From Sodiomyces alkalinus F11 (taxonomy: Eukaryota; Ascomycota; Sordariomycetes; Glomerellales; Plectosphaerellaceae): DNA of 64,000 nt. The stretch spans positions 240,712-304,711 of the forward strand of contig NW_021167083.1 of NCBI RefSeq assembly GCF_003711515.1, in the 5' to 3' direction. A program made the translations under genes and the position numbers. Every line of letters starts with the position of its first letter. The first letter of the stretch is position 1. The notes below the pieces were generated by a model. The model was given only the letters and a program-made list of their open reading frames with translations, searched no databases and was not told the DNA's origin. Shown piece by piece: positions 23,617 to 34,127 of this stretch.

Positions 23617-24731
23617 ATGTTTGACTACACCCGGTTCGACCATGTCTTCAGTCCGTCGGCACAGTTCCCGTACGATCGAAAGACGATCCAGGACATTGAA
23701 ACCTACCGCAAGAGCTTCCATGGGACACTATTTATCGACCGCGTTCTGAAGGCACTTGGTCTTACTAAAGGTTAGCAAAGGCAGATCAAGTTTCGTAGGC
23801 CGCCGCGGCACCGGGCAACTAAAGCTAATCATGGATCATTGCCCTATTCTCCCCTGCACAGCCAAAACGTACCCCCCCAAGTCCGACGCTGCGTTGAGAA
23901 CGCTGCACGAGAACCTGTGCGAAGCCGACATCTCCGTTCACCACCGCCTCTCCATCTTCTACTACTTCCTGTTGGACTTTGACAGCGGCGACAGCCGAGC
24001 GCAGGTCTCCAACCGGTTCGCCGACGTGTCGGGCGTTCCCAAGACGTATCAGATCTTCATGAAGGGGTTGTGGCTCCTGGATCACCAACAGTTTGACGTG
24101 AGCATCCACCGATCATCCCCCCCCTTTGCCCTCTCATCCTGAATAGCTATTAAGCTTGGAAGGGAGGGACATGGCTAACTTGTTAACTATGTACCAGCGG
24201 GCCTTGGAACACGTCACCCACCCATCCCTTACCCCCGACTTCTCGGACGAGATCCTCATCACCTTCGTCCGACACTCCCCCGCCAACGACTACACCCTCC
24301 CCCTAGCCTACTATCACACGGTCCAGCCGATCCTGAAAAGCCAAGAAGCGTTAGAACTCCTCTTCAACGCCATGGCCCGGACGAGCGTGACCGAAGCGCT
24401 CTACTTCTCCCGAAAACACCCGGAAGCCGTCCGGGAACAGCTCTTCCGGAGACTGGTATCGAGCGTACTCGATGCGCCCGCCGGCGAGGAGACGGCCAAC
24501 CGCGCACTCGAGCTCGTGGGGCTCTCGCTGGACCCGTCCGAGGAGTCGTGGCTGGAGGAATACCTTTCTCAGGGAGAGGGTAGGAGACTGAAGAATGCCA
24601 AGGACACGCTCCTCATGCGCAAGCTGGCTACTGGGCGGTACGAGGAGGCCGTCGAGGAGAGGGGGGTGAGCAGCAAGTGGGGTGTGGTGTTGGAGGGGAT
24701 CAAGACTGGCTTGGGCGGGCGAACCGAGTGA
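23617..24731 (+). CDS. ELYS-like domain protein, nuclear pore associated
   Basis: Three exons (23617-23770, 23862-24097, 24198-24731) give 307 residues with consistent phases. The protein starts MFDYTRFDHVFSPSAQFPYD and carries the helical ELYS-like domain, for example the HHRLSIFYYFLLDF and KTYQIFMKGLWLLDHQQFD segments, followed by more helices to the end. In animals ELYS recruits the Nup107-160 complex to chromatin; the short fungal homologues (such as Ely5 of fission yeast) are nuclear pore components. The length fits the short fungal form, not the large animal protein. It is divergent from SMC4. Assignment rests on pattern recognition of the domain, not on a search. Confidence 0.75.
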
Positions 24732-25203
24732 TGCGGTGTGTGTCCCTTGTCCTTACTGTGTGCCCTCGACTTGACCGAGGCCAATCCGTCCATGTATTAC
24801 GATCACCTTTTTCTTTCTTTTCTTTTCTTTCTTCTTGTTTTTCTTTTTTTTTTCTTTTCTTGACCAGCATAGCATTGGCGTTTTTGGGTGATATCCCTGG
24901 AAGTTTGTCATATTCTGGGACAGGCATTTCTCCGTTGGAACGAACGTGATCTTTCAATGCAGCGACGACAAGTGGCATCGAAACTTTTGGGGGCTCGTCA
25001 AAGTATTTAAGGACTACACCTGGCACCAGCTGGCGTCCTATTATGGAGCCCGGAGCCCGGTCCCGGACTTGACCTCCTTGATGACTCAGAATTTTCTCAC
25101 CACCAGTCTCTCACTCACTTCATGACTTGATGAGACAGGACAGTTGTAAGCTTGTGAATGCCCCTGAGCCTTCACGTCTTTCCTGTCATTTTCTATTCTC
25201 TAA
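24732..25203. other. intergenic spacer with T/C-rich tract
   Basis: Contains a long TTTTC-type pyrimidine tract at about 24805-24862 and the presumed promoter of the transcription factor gene. No gene is called; a 108-codon ORF on the minus strand here is discussed among rejected items. Confidence 0.55.
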
Positions 25204-25334
25204 ATGTCTAGCTCCACAAAATCCGTCAAGTTCGTCGCATCGGGACCGTCGGGGCTGCCGGTCAAGCGAAAACAAGTGCAACAAGCATGTGAAGCCTGTC
25301 GTAAGCGTAAGAAACGATGCATCCACACCGACGG

Positions 25335-25368
<34 letters not shown>

Positions 25369-27750
25369 TCCCTGGACGAAGATGGCGATGACCTGAAGAG
25401 CCCTTCATCGAATCTATCCTCTCGGGCCCGCGACGGCCGCCCCCCGCGTCGCAACCTCCCGGACAGGTCGCCTGTCAGACAGCATGGGATGCCCACCGCT
25501 TACCCATCTGGGCGCTTTGTGTGCGATACGAATCCCGAGGGAATGTTTACCGAGGCCGTTGGAAACAGTTCTGCTGTTGCTGCTGATGCTGCTGATGCTG
25601 CTGCCACTACAGCTACTGCTGCCACTACTACGTCCCCCGCTACGGCTGCAAACCCCCAGGCGAATCCCGGCAGATTCGTCGGCGACACCAACCCAGGAGG
25701 CATGTTCACCGAAGCCATGAGCCCGCCTCAAAAGAATGGATGGCGCAAACCCAAAGCCAAACCCAGACCCAAAGCCAAAGCCAAAGCCACTCCCACTCCC
25801 ACTCCCACTTACCAGGAAAGGAGGTTCGTCTGCGACACCAACCCCGAGGGCATGTTCGCCGAGGCCACGGGCCCGCCCCAGGACCCGGCCGCTTCTTCCC
25901 GCAACGACGAAGTCGGCGTGTGGGTGCCTTCACGGCCCCACAGAGGACCCTCCCCCCCCTCCCCCTCTTCCTCCTCCTCCTCCTCCTCCTTCTCATCCTC
26001 TGGCTCCAAGACCCAAGCTCCCAACGCCCCGGCGCCCCGACCGTCGATCCCTTTCGACCCCATTCTCCTGCCCTACGTGCGGGAACACTGTCTCCCCTGC
26101 GTCCCGCCCGACAAGGACTTCCGGCAGCTCAAAAAAGTGTACAGCCGTAAGATCCACCCCATCTACGCCCTCGTCCCGGACTCGGTCCTCGGCGAAGACG
26201 ACAGCGAAAACTCCCCCGCCCACACCGTCCTGCGGCAGGTCATCTCCCTCGCGGCGTCGACGGACCCGTCCATGGCGAACCACCTGCGCCTGAAGAACAA
26301 AGGTCCCGCCAAGCTGCCCCTGGCCGACTTCACCAACGCGCTCTCCGGCGCCATCCGGACCACGCTGGCCACCAGCCTGATCCCGGACAGGACCGTGCAC
26401 ATCCGGGTGCTGTGCATGCTTTCGCTGTACTTCCAGCCGTCGAGCGCCGACGAGAGCGAGGTGCCATCCCAGTTCTTCGCCGAGGCCGTCCACCACTGCC
26501 AGACGTTGGGGCTCCACCTGCTCCGCACCGGCGACCCGGCCCTCGAGACGCTGTTCTGTGCCGTCTGGGCCCTCGACAAGATCAACGCCGCCGCCAACGG
26601 CCGGCCTCGCCTGCTGTACGAGTGGGACTTTGCCGCCAGCGTCGACGAGTGCATCGGCCGCCAGGAACCCTGTTTCCGGCTGTTCCTGATGGTCTCGCGC
26701 TGGCTAGACCGGACCATCGACCTCTACCGACCGGCCGTCAGCGCGGACGCCCTGGGCGAGAACAAGCCGTTCGTCGAGCTCCCGGTCCTCGAGCCCCTGA
26801 TCGTCGAAGCCAACGCGCTGGAGGTGCCGACCTTCCTCGTCGCCACCATCGAGGTGTTCTACCACGCCGTCATCATCCTCTCCTGCCGTCTCCCGCGGCC
26901 GGGGGCCGGGTCGAAATACGCCTCCAACATCCCGCCGCCCATGGCCAACGCGCGGCGGTCGCTCGCCTCGGAACGCATCGCCAGCAACGTGAAGAGGGAG
27001 AAACTCAGCCCGGTCCCCTTCGTGCCGTATGCCGTCTCGCTCTCGCTGAGCGTCGAGTACAGGAAGATGCGCCACAGCGCGCTGCCCATGTTCCGGTCCC
27101 GCGCGGTCGAGGCGTTCAAGGCCAACTGCGAGCTGCTGAAGCGGTACAAGGGCGTCTTCTGGAACGCGCGCGTCACCTATGGGCTGGGGGAGAGGTTGTT
27201 GAAGGAGATGGAGCGCGCTGCTACGTCGTTGGCGCAGGAGGCCGTGCCGTCTCGCCAGCAAGAGCAGCAGCAACAGGAACAGCAACAGGAACAGCAGCAA
27301 CAGCAATATCAGCAGCAACAGCAACAACGGCAACAGGAACAGCAGCAACAGCAACAGCAGCAGCAGCAACAGCAACAGCAGCAGCAGCAGCAGCAGCAAC
27401 AGCAAGAACAACAGCAAGAACAACGACAAGAACGACAAGAAGCCGTGCCGCCGCCGGCGTCGGATTTATCGAGCCAGCCGACGCCGGAAATCCATCACCA
27501 CCATTACGGACACCTGCAGGCGCAGGATGCGGCGACGCAACAGCAGCAGCAGCAGCAGCAGCAAGGTTACGATGTGGCGGTGAACGGGCTGCCGAATCTC
27601 GATGCGATGAATTTCAACTTGGATGTGTTTGGCCATTTCGATCCCAGCTTTGACTTGACCATGGCTGATAATGCGCTCGAGGGCAACTTGGACATTGGGT
27701 TGCCGTTGAACTGGGGGGATTGGGAGCAGACGGGAGCGGCCACGGGTTGA
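25204..27750 (+). CDS. fungal transcription factor with half zinc cluster, repeated RFV-motif and polyQ
   Basis: A single exon of 848 residues. Residues 29-39 (CEACRKRKKRC) are the first half of a Zn2Cys6 cluster, but the second Cys-x2-Cys half is absent: the next residues are IHTDG and then a 12-residue polyQ run. Three copies of RFVxDTNPxGMFxEA follow at residues 104-118, 157-171 and 207-221; the third precedes a GVWVPSRPHRGP segment. From about residue 285 to 640 the protein matches the fungal-specific transcription factor regulatory domain (HCLPCVPPDKDFRQLKKVYS, IHPIYALVP). The C-terminus has a very long glutamine-rich tract (about residues 684-745) and a second Q run, then an acidic tail likely to activate transcription. 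Target genes are unknown. The nearest downstream enzymes, 3-9 kb away, are plant cell wall hydrolases, but a regulatory link is only speculation. Confidence 0.85.
25336..25370 (+). repeat. CAA/CAG trinucleotide tract, N-terminal polyQ
   Basis: In-frame CAG/CAA repeat directly after the half zinc cluster. It is a mix of the two glutamine codons, so less slippage-prone than a pure repeat. Confidence 0.85.
27253..27440 (+). repeat. long CAG/CAA-rich tract, C-terminal polyQ
   Basis: Nearly continuous glutamine codons with scattered Glu, Tyr and Arg codons. A second short run sits at about 27538-27564. Candidate length-polymorphic region. Confidence 0.85.
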
Positions 27751-28890
27751 ACTGCCTTGGAGTAGGTGCTGCTCTCCGAGAGACGAGACGACCTCGGCTA
27801 GGCTCTAGCCACCGACAGACCCCATACGCCTGGCCCTGTTGATACTCCCGTGCCGTACGGCCCGTACCGTGCCATAGAGCTGTTCACGCATGGGCTGGCA
27901 GAGGCACATATATGTCGGGATGAGTGCGAGTACGAGTTGTCAACGCCACTTATCTCCCGTCGCTAACCTTTCACCGATCACAAGCATTAGACGCCATGGC
28001 ATTGTGGGTTAGTCGGTTAGTCGACTGTCGGAACTGTACCCATATGGCTGGAATCGTGGCGTGTGCTTGGTTGGTTGGGTAGAAGGGATGTTCAACCTGC
28101 GGGTATTGGAAACCGATGTACGCTACGGGACAAGCAAACAACGGAAGAGCTTACCTGCCAAAGCGGGAGCTCTGTGATGGAGGAAGCCACCTACCTACCA
28201 TGGCTATAGGGTATTCACTGCAGGATCAGGTGTGGCAGTCACCTTGATGAATGATGAATGATGACCATGGCATCCTTGATAGGAAAAGCCAGCAACAACA
28301 CACTTCAATCCCACTGGCCGTGCTGATTTGGCCCAACGCTGCGAGTGTGGTGCCTCCGGAGTCTTAAATACGATAGAGGTACCACGTTCGAAATGTAGAG
28401 GGGAAATGCCCTCTCTGTTCTGCACAGTGTAAGGGGTTTTTGGTAGACCTCAGTCGGCTGGGAGTTGGAACTGGGGTCCACTTTTTTTGTCTTTTTTTTT
28501 GCTTTTTTCTTCTATTCTTTTTCAATATGATTTTTCGTTTCTACTTTGATTATCCTTAGTTGTAATTTGTTGTTTTGTTTCTTTGCCTTGTCTCCCCCGG
28601 TGTCCTCCTGAGACTTGGTGATATCGTCCCTCTATGCGGGCCACACCGAACAGACCGAGGTGAGGGCTTACATATTACATAATCAGTCCGCCATCTGACC
28701 CCACATTCCATCCTTATCCATCTATCTTATCTAACGCCTTATCTCCGACGCCTCGAAGCTTCACGAACTCGACTCGATTATCCGCACTTCTTACTTCGTA
28801 CAATCTCCGCCACCTCGGACTGTTCGATCCCTCCAAGTCATGGACATCCCACAACAGTTTCAAATGAACTATTCATAACACCCAAGAGAA
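27751..28890. other. intergenic spacer
   Basis: No gene recognised. It contains a T-rich region at about 28482-28590 and ATGAATGATG-type short repeats near 28250. The distal part is the promoter of the small gene at 28891. Confidence 0.55.
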
Positions 28891-29411
28891 ATGGCGCCTT
28901 GGAATCTATTCATGCGACTTCTCCTCACCTTTGAGGTACGCCACGTCTTCCTTACCACCAGCCCCAAGTTCATCTCCAGTCGTGACTCGTGACTCCTCTA
29001 CTGACAACAGGGAACAGGACAAGATCATCGCGACTGTTCGTGACCGCTATCAACGCCCCCCCGCGACGAAGACAATAACGAAGCAGCTAATCTCTTGGTC
29101 GTCTCTAGATCCTCCGAAACCCCGGCTTTCACCGCGGCGTAGGCCGCATCCACCGCGTGATCCACGAGCGCAAATACGGCCGGAACCCCCACGAACCCCT
29201 GCGGCCGGGCGAAGCGACTGGTGCGTCTATCCTAGGTCACATGGCAGAGGGACAGGTCTGGGTACTAACGAGGGGGGAAATGTAAACAGAGGAGCCGGGA
29301 CAACGGAGCAAGTTTCGAGAACACTTCATCGAAGAGTTGAGGAACCAGTGGAACGGGACACGGACGGGGCCGCCTCGGAACCAGCGCTCGTGGTGGCAAT
29401 TGAAAAGATGA
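28891..29411 (+). CDS. small conserved fungal protein, possibly Mrx7-like mitochondrial factor
   Basis: A four-exon model (28891-28935, 29018-29035, 29109-29220, 29290-29411) was built by hand and gives 98 residues with matching phases. The second exon is only 18 nt (DKIIAT), and its donor is GTTCGT. The product starts MAPWNLFMRLLLTFE, a hydrophobic possible mitochondrial targeting or membrane-associated helix, and contains the ordered string ILRNPGFHRGVGRIHRVIHE then LRPGEAT and a tail rich in arginine and tryptophan. I associate this pattern with the fungal MIOREX complex component 7 (Mrx7) family of mitochondrial gene-expression foci, from memory and without a search. The gene structure is well supported by coding content; the family name is tentative. 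Confidence 0.65.
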
Positions 29412-30882
29412 CGGGGCGGAGAAATACGCGTTGATCATGTCGAATGACGACACGTCGTTTTCCCGAGACGGCAGGCCGTACTCGTGGCCCTTTTGAGTTT
29501 TTGACACTCCGAGATAGGAAGGTGCAGCGTCTTCCAGGAGGGTAATGGGGCTGGACTGACACGGTGATGCCCACGAGGAATAAGAAGAGCGCCAGAGCCA
29601 TCCCGTTGGGAAGCCAATGATCAACAACTGCTGCATGTTGTTATTACCCCCGGACGGTCAAACTTCCGGGCGCTTTTCCGTGGATGGTCATGTATGACGA
29701 AAGCAGGTGCAAGTCAGCCACCACCTTGAAGAGAGCGGACCTGTCAGACCACATTGCAGGCGTTAGGGAAGGACAAGGGCATTGCCGATTCTCCATTCAC
29801 CAGTTTTACCGAAAATTTACAAAGGCGGCCTGTTCGCCCGATTGCATCGCAACTTTGGTTCACTTCTTAACCCCACAACCTGCCTAGGAACTCGGCGGGG
29901 AGTCGGCATCGCTTTATCTGGCAGGGCATGAAGGAAACAACACTCAGGGGCCGGACCTGTTGAGTCTCGGCCTCATGGTCAGGACCGGCAACCTGGTTCT
30001 CAGTAACACGAGGGCAGCATGACAGGTCCCACCATGACGACTGACGGCGGCCAGACAGTCCACATCTGGAAAAAGATCCTCGGAGCACAACGAGCCGTCA
30101 ATCAACCAGTCCCCGTCCGTCGGTATTCGTACGTACTTCGCCGACGATCTGAATAGGAACCGGAGGGCGAGATGAGCGATGTGTGCTGCTCTGGACCAGG
30201 TAAATCATGGAGGGGGACCTTGGCATAGGAAAGGATCGGAGATGCAGGTCGGTATTTTGGCGGAGTTGTCGCAAGTTCATTGGCCAGCTGCACGAACGCC
30301 TGCGTCTTGTCCCTCTCGTCCTCCGTCCCGGGGAAGGGGGGGTTGTTGGTGTTGTCGGTCAGTCAAATCATCGCCATCGGAATTCGCCATGAAAATTGCG
30401 CCAATATGGCAGTATTCGCACCAGACCTACACGACATGACCAATGATCGAGCTTACTCGTGCTGTATGGTTCGACTGACAATGTTCCTGACCCGGCCAAG
30501 CCGCTTTTCGGACCCGGCCTTTGCCCCCTTTAGGACCCCTCGGAAGGAGACCTTGATTAGTGCAACCCTCCGCACTGCAGTGTGCACATGTTTTTCGGCT
30601 TTTTTTTCTTTCCAAGAACAACCTTTTCTCCGGAAGAGACCCCTGACGCCATGCGGCCTATGCCATGTTTGGTGAACCCAACTGGGGCCCCTCGTTCCGG
30701 GTCACATCGTGAGCCGCAGCCCCAGCGAAGGAGCGGGAAAAGAGCTACGAAGGAAGTCGATTGCATAGGAGGTGCAAAGACAATGAAATAAAGCCCGTTC
30801 CCACAACGGTCCCCTCGCCGTGCCTCTGTTTTGCCTCGTCTTCTCGGCATCCCGTCTTCCATTAGTCGTTGTGACCATCACC
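29412..30882. other. long spacer and endoglucanase promoter region
   Basis: About 1.47 kb with no convincing exon. The end proximal to 30882 is the presumed regulated promoter of the cellulase gene. No transcription factor site is called. Confidence 0.55.
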
Positions 30883-33292
30883 ATGAAGTCGCAAGCCGGA
30901 TTCGCTGCTGCACTCTTGGCTCTCGCCCAGACTGCGGTGGCCCAAATACCAGAATGGGGTCAATGTAAGATCCTCCCACACGGACAAAGCAGTTTTCTCG
31001 GAAAATAGCTAACCATCGCATCGACAGGTGGTGGTTGGGCTTGGACAGGCCCGGTCAACTGTCGGGCTGGGTATTACTGCCAATACTGGAACCCATGTAA
31101 GAATCAAATTCCTGCCACGGCTGTTGGATCTCTCAGAGGAGGGCCCTGATCCTGAGTTCAAGACTGACCGTATCGAGATTACTCGCAATGTATCCCGGGT
31201 GAACCACCTCAGCCTACGACGACCACCTCCGCCGGCCCCGGGCCCACGACCTCCCCCGAGGTTTGCGGCGGCAAAGCCTTCGACTTCATCTCGGCCGAGG
31301 ACTACGTCGCGGGCATGAACCCTGCCTGGAACCTGGGCAACACGCTCGACGCCGTCCCTTACGAGGGCATGTGGAACAATCCCCCTGTGGAGGACCATGT
31401 GTTCGACTATGTGGTTGAGCGGGGGTTCAAGGGCGTTCGCATTCCGGGTAGGCCTTTTTTTTCTTTTTCTTTTTTTCCTGTTGTTGCTTCCATCAAAATG
31501 ATAGTACCCCCCCGCCTCCTCTATCAGAGCGCTGACCCAGTTTGCTTCATGTTGGCTAGTGACCTGGACGAACCTCCACTCCAGCGGTGCCCCCGACTGG
31601 ACCCTCGACCCCTCCTGGCTCCAGCGCGTAGCCGACGTCGTTGACATGGCTCTGGCGCGGGACCTTTACGTTACTGTCAACGTACACCACGGTCAGTAAT
31701 TCACTTGACTTTCGTCCCGAGGAGCTTAAGCCGCCGCCATGATGCCATACGCATCTTATGCTAACACGTAGCGCTGTTATGACTACCCAGACTCGTGGGA
31801 ATGGGCCGACGTCACCTTGCCCAACGCCAACATCACACAAATCCAGGACCGGTTCCGCGCCATCTGGGAACAGGTCGGCACGAAGCTCGGCTGCGTTTCG
31901 TCCCTCGTGTCGTTCGAGTCCATCAACGAGCCCCCTGCCGACACGGAGGCCGAGGCGCAGCTGATCAACGAGTTCAACGAGATCTTCGTCGAGGCCGTCA
32001 CCGAGGCGGGCGGTTTCAACACGCAGCGTGTCCTTCAGCTCACCGGGCCCGTGAGTGATGCGGCCAAGACGGCGGAGTGGTTTGTGCCGCCTGCGAATAT
32101 TCAGCAGCCGTGGGCGCTCCAGTACCACTACTACTCTCCTTGTACGCGTCTATTCTGTTGTCCCCTACCCTTCTCACACACACAGCTAACGCAACCTTCG
32201 TCACCTCCCAGACGACTTCATCTTCGGCGCCTGGGGCAAAACCACGTGGGGCTCCGCCGAAGACTACGCCACCCTAACCGAAGAGCTCTCCCTCGTCCGC
32301 CGAGCCTTCCCGGACATCCCCCTCATCCTGGGCGAATACGACGCCAGCCACCTCAACACCGAGCCCGCGGCCCGGTGGAAGTGGTTCGACCAAGTCGCCC
32401 GCGTCTCGACCCAGCACGGCGTGGCCCTCGTGGTCTGGGACAACGGGCTGGACCACCTCGACCGCAACACGGGGGTGTGGCGCGACCCGGTGGCGCTGGA
32501 CATCGTGGAGGCCGTGCTGCGCGGGGAGAACAACTCGCTCCCGGACGCGACCACGGACCATGGCGACCTGGAGCAGTGGAGTTCCGCGTTCGTGTGGAAC
32601 CGCGCCGGCGAGACGGTCGGCGATGCGGAGCTCCCGTGGCTTTTCCACGGAAACTCGCTCGTCGGCGTGAGGACGCAGACGGGGGCTAGTCTCGTGCAGG
32701 GCGCGGACTACACTGTTTCGTCGTCGGCGGTGACGTTTAGGGCGTCGTTTCTGTCGAGGTTCCTGGGTCCGGATGTCGAGCCCGGGAGCAAGGCGAACTT
32801 GACGCTCACTTTCTCGTCTGGCGCGCCGTCTGTCGTGGAGGTGATCCAGTGGGACACGCCCGAGTTCCTGGCGCAGCCTTCGCCGGCGCTGGGCCAGGAT
32901 CTGAACATCCCCGTTCAGTACAAGGGGTGGAGCATGGTTGCTGCGGTGCGAGCCGTTGCGGAGGATGGGACGTTCTTGTTTGATGACTGGACGCAGTGGC
33001 TGCCTCCCCTGCAACAAGGCCGGATTGTGAGTCCCACTCACTGTGACGCTCTTTTCGCGTTTTTCCTTGGATTTTCTTCATTGATTCTGGACGGATATAT
33101 GTTTTTGCTGACACGATACCTCTGCAGACGTTCAACGGCCAGTATTTCTTCGACGGAGAGCAAGTCGTCATTCGGTCTGCATCCCTGGACGCTGTGGCGA
33201 GCCTCGGCCAGCCTGTCGACTTTGAATTCGAGTTTTACCCTCGCGTGCCTGGGAACTCGATCACTTTTACCGTTGATCCGGCGGACTTTTGA
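30883..33292 (+). CDS. secreted CBM1-GH5-X2 modular endoglucanase
   Basis: Seven exons (30883-30964, 31028-31096, 31178-31447, 31560-31691, 31791-32141, 32212-33026, 33128-33292) give 627 residues, with every junction phase consistent. A signal peptide (MKSQAGFAAALLALAQTAVA) is followed by a CBM1 cellulose-binding module (WGQCGGWAWTGPVNC then GYYCQYWNPYYSQC, four cysteines). A short Pro/Thr linker leads to a GH5 domain with NPAWNLGNTLDAVP, the acid/base glutamate in FESINEPPAD, and the nucleophile in LILGEYDAS. The layout resembles GH5 subfamily 4 endoglucanases or xyloglucanases. The C-terminal 200 residues include an X2-type immunoglobulin-like module (YTVSSSAVTFRASFLSRF) and another beta-rich module. 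An N-terminal CBM1 with a C-terminal X2 type module is a distinctive combination. It is co-oriented with the GH43 gene downstream. Confidence 0.9.
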
Positions 33293-34127
33293 GGGGCGGG
33301 CATTGAAGGGCGGGCATTTGAAGGGACTCGAGGAGGTTTTCGCGTATCGCATTTCTCGTAGACGGATCAGGCCACTTCCATACGGTGCGCTGTATTTCGA
33401 GTGAATCTAGAGTATCCCTTCAGGGACTAGTCGAGTTCTCACTCCCACTCGTCTACCAAGAGGATACAGATCCCCTGAGATGTGGCAGTCCACAGCTGAA
33501 TGATATTGGGAGACCTAAGGTACACGTACTTGACATGGTGGTGGACTGCGGCCCGGCAGGCGATCTGATTGGATCGGTACGGGGCCGGTCTCGGGGTGGG
33601 GCTGAACTCGGAGCCGAGGCCGAGAAGCAGCCGGAACAGACACCAACCACGGAGAAGGTCGGTCGCCTTGAGGTCAAAACCTTCCACTACACTACTCTGC
33701 CTCAATTAACATTCTGTTTTATAATTTCTCAATAATCACCAGGCCAATCATCTCGTCGGCCTTGAACCGTTGCCTCGAAACAAGAGATCTACGTTTCCTG
33801 GCATCCCCAATCCACGGCTTACCCTTTACGTCAAAGCACATCCACCAATCTCCAACTTGGCGGGGCACGATGGGGGGAGCGGATGGAAGCGGTCGAATAA
33901 TCGACCTCCGGCTAAATTGAATTGCGGAGGGAGGGACGTAATGATTTGGTGCGAACAGTGAAACTAACACAAGCTTCCTATGTTACCCCGCGCTCGTATT
34001 CGTGAGCGTACAAGTGACGATAGGAGAGGGCATAAAGATCCCAAGCTATTGCGGTTGCGAGCTTCTGCTTCTCGACTTTTGTCCCTCCCACTCTCGACTT
34101 CCATCGACCAGTACCATTGAACACAAC
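33293..34127. other. spacer between GH5 and GH43 genes
   Basis: Non-coding interval with no recognised gene; it contains the GH43 promoter. Confidence 0.6.

Noticed and set aside
24700..25026. 108-codon minus-strand frame with partly varied sequence (MPGVVLKYFDEPPKVS...)
   Set aside because: Its first half looks less random than most, but it turns into a Lys/Glu run from a T/C-rich tract and matches no family I know; kept as unsupported.
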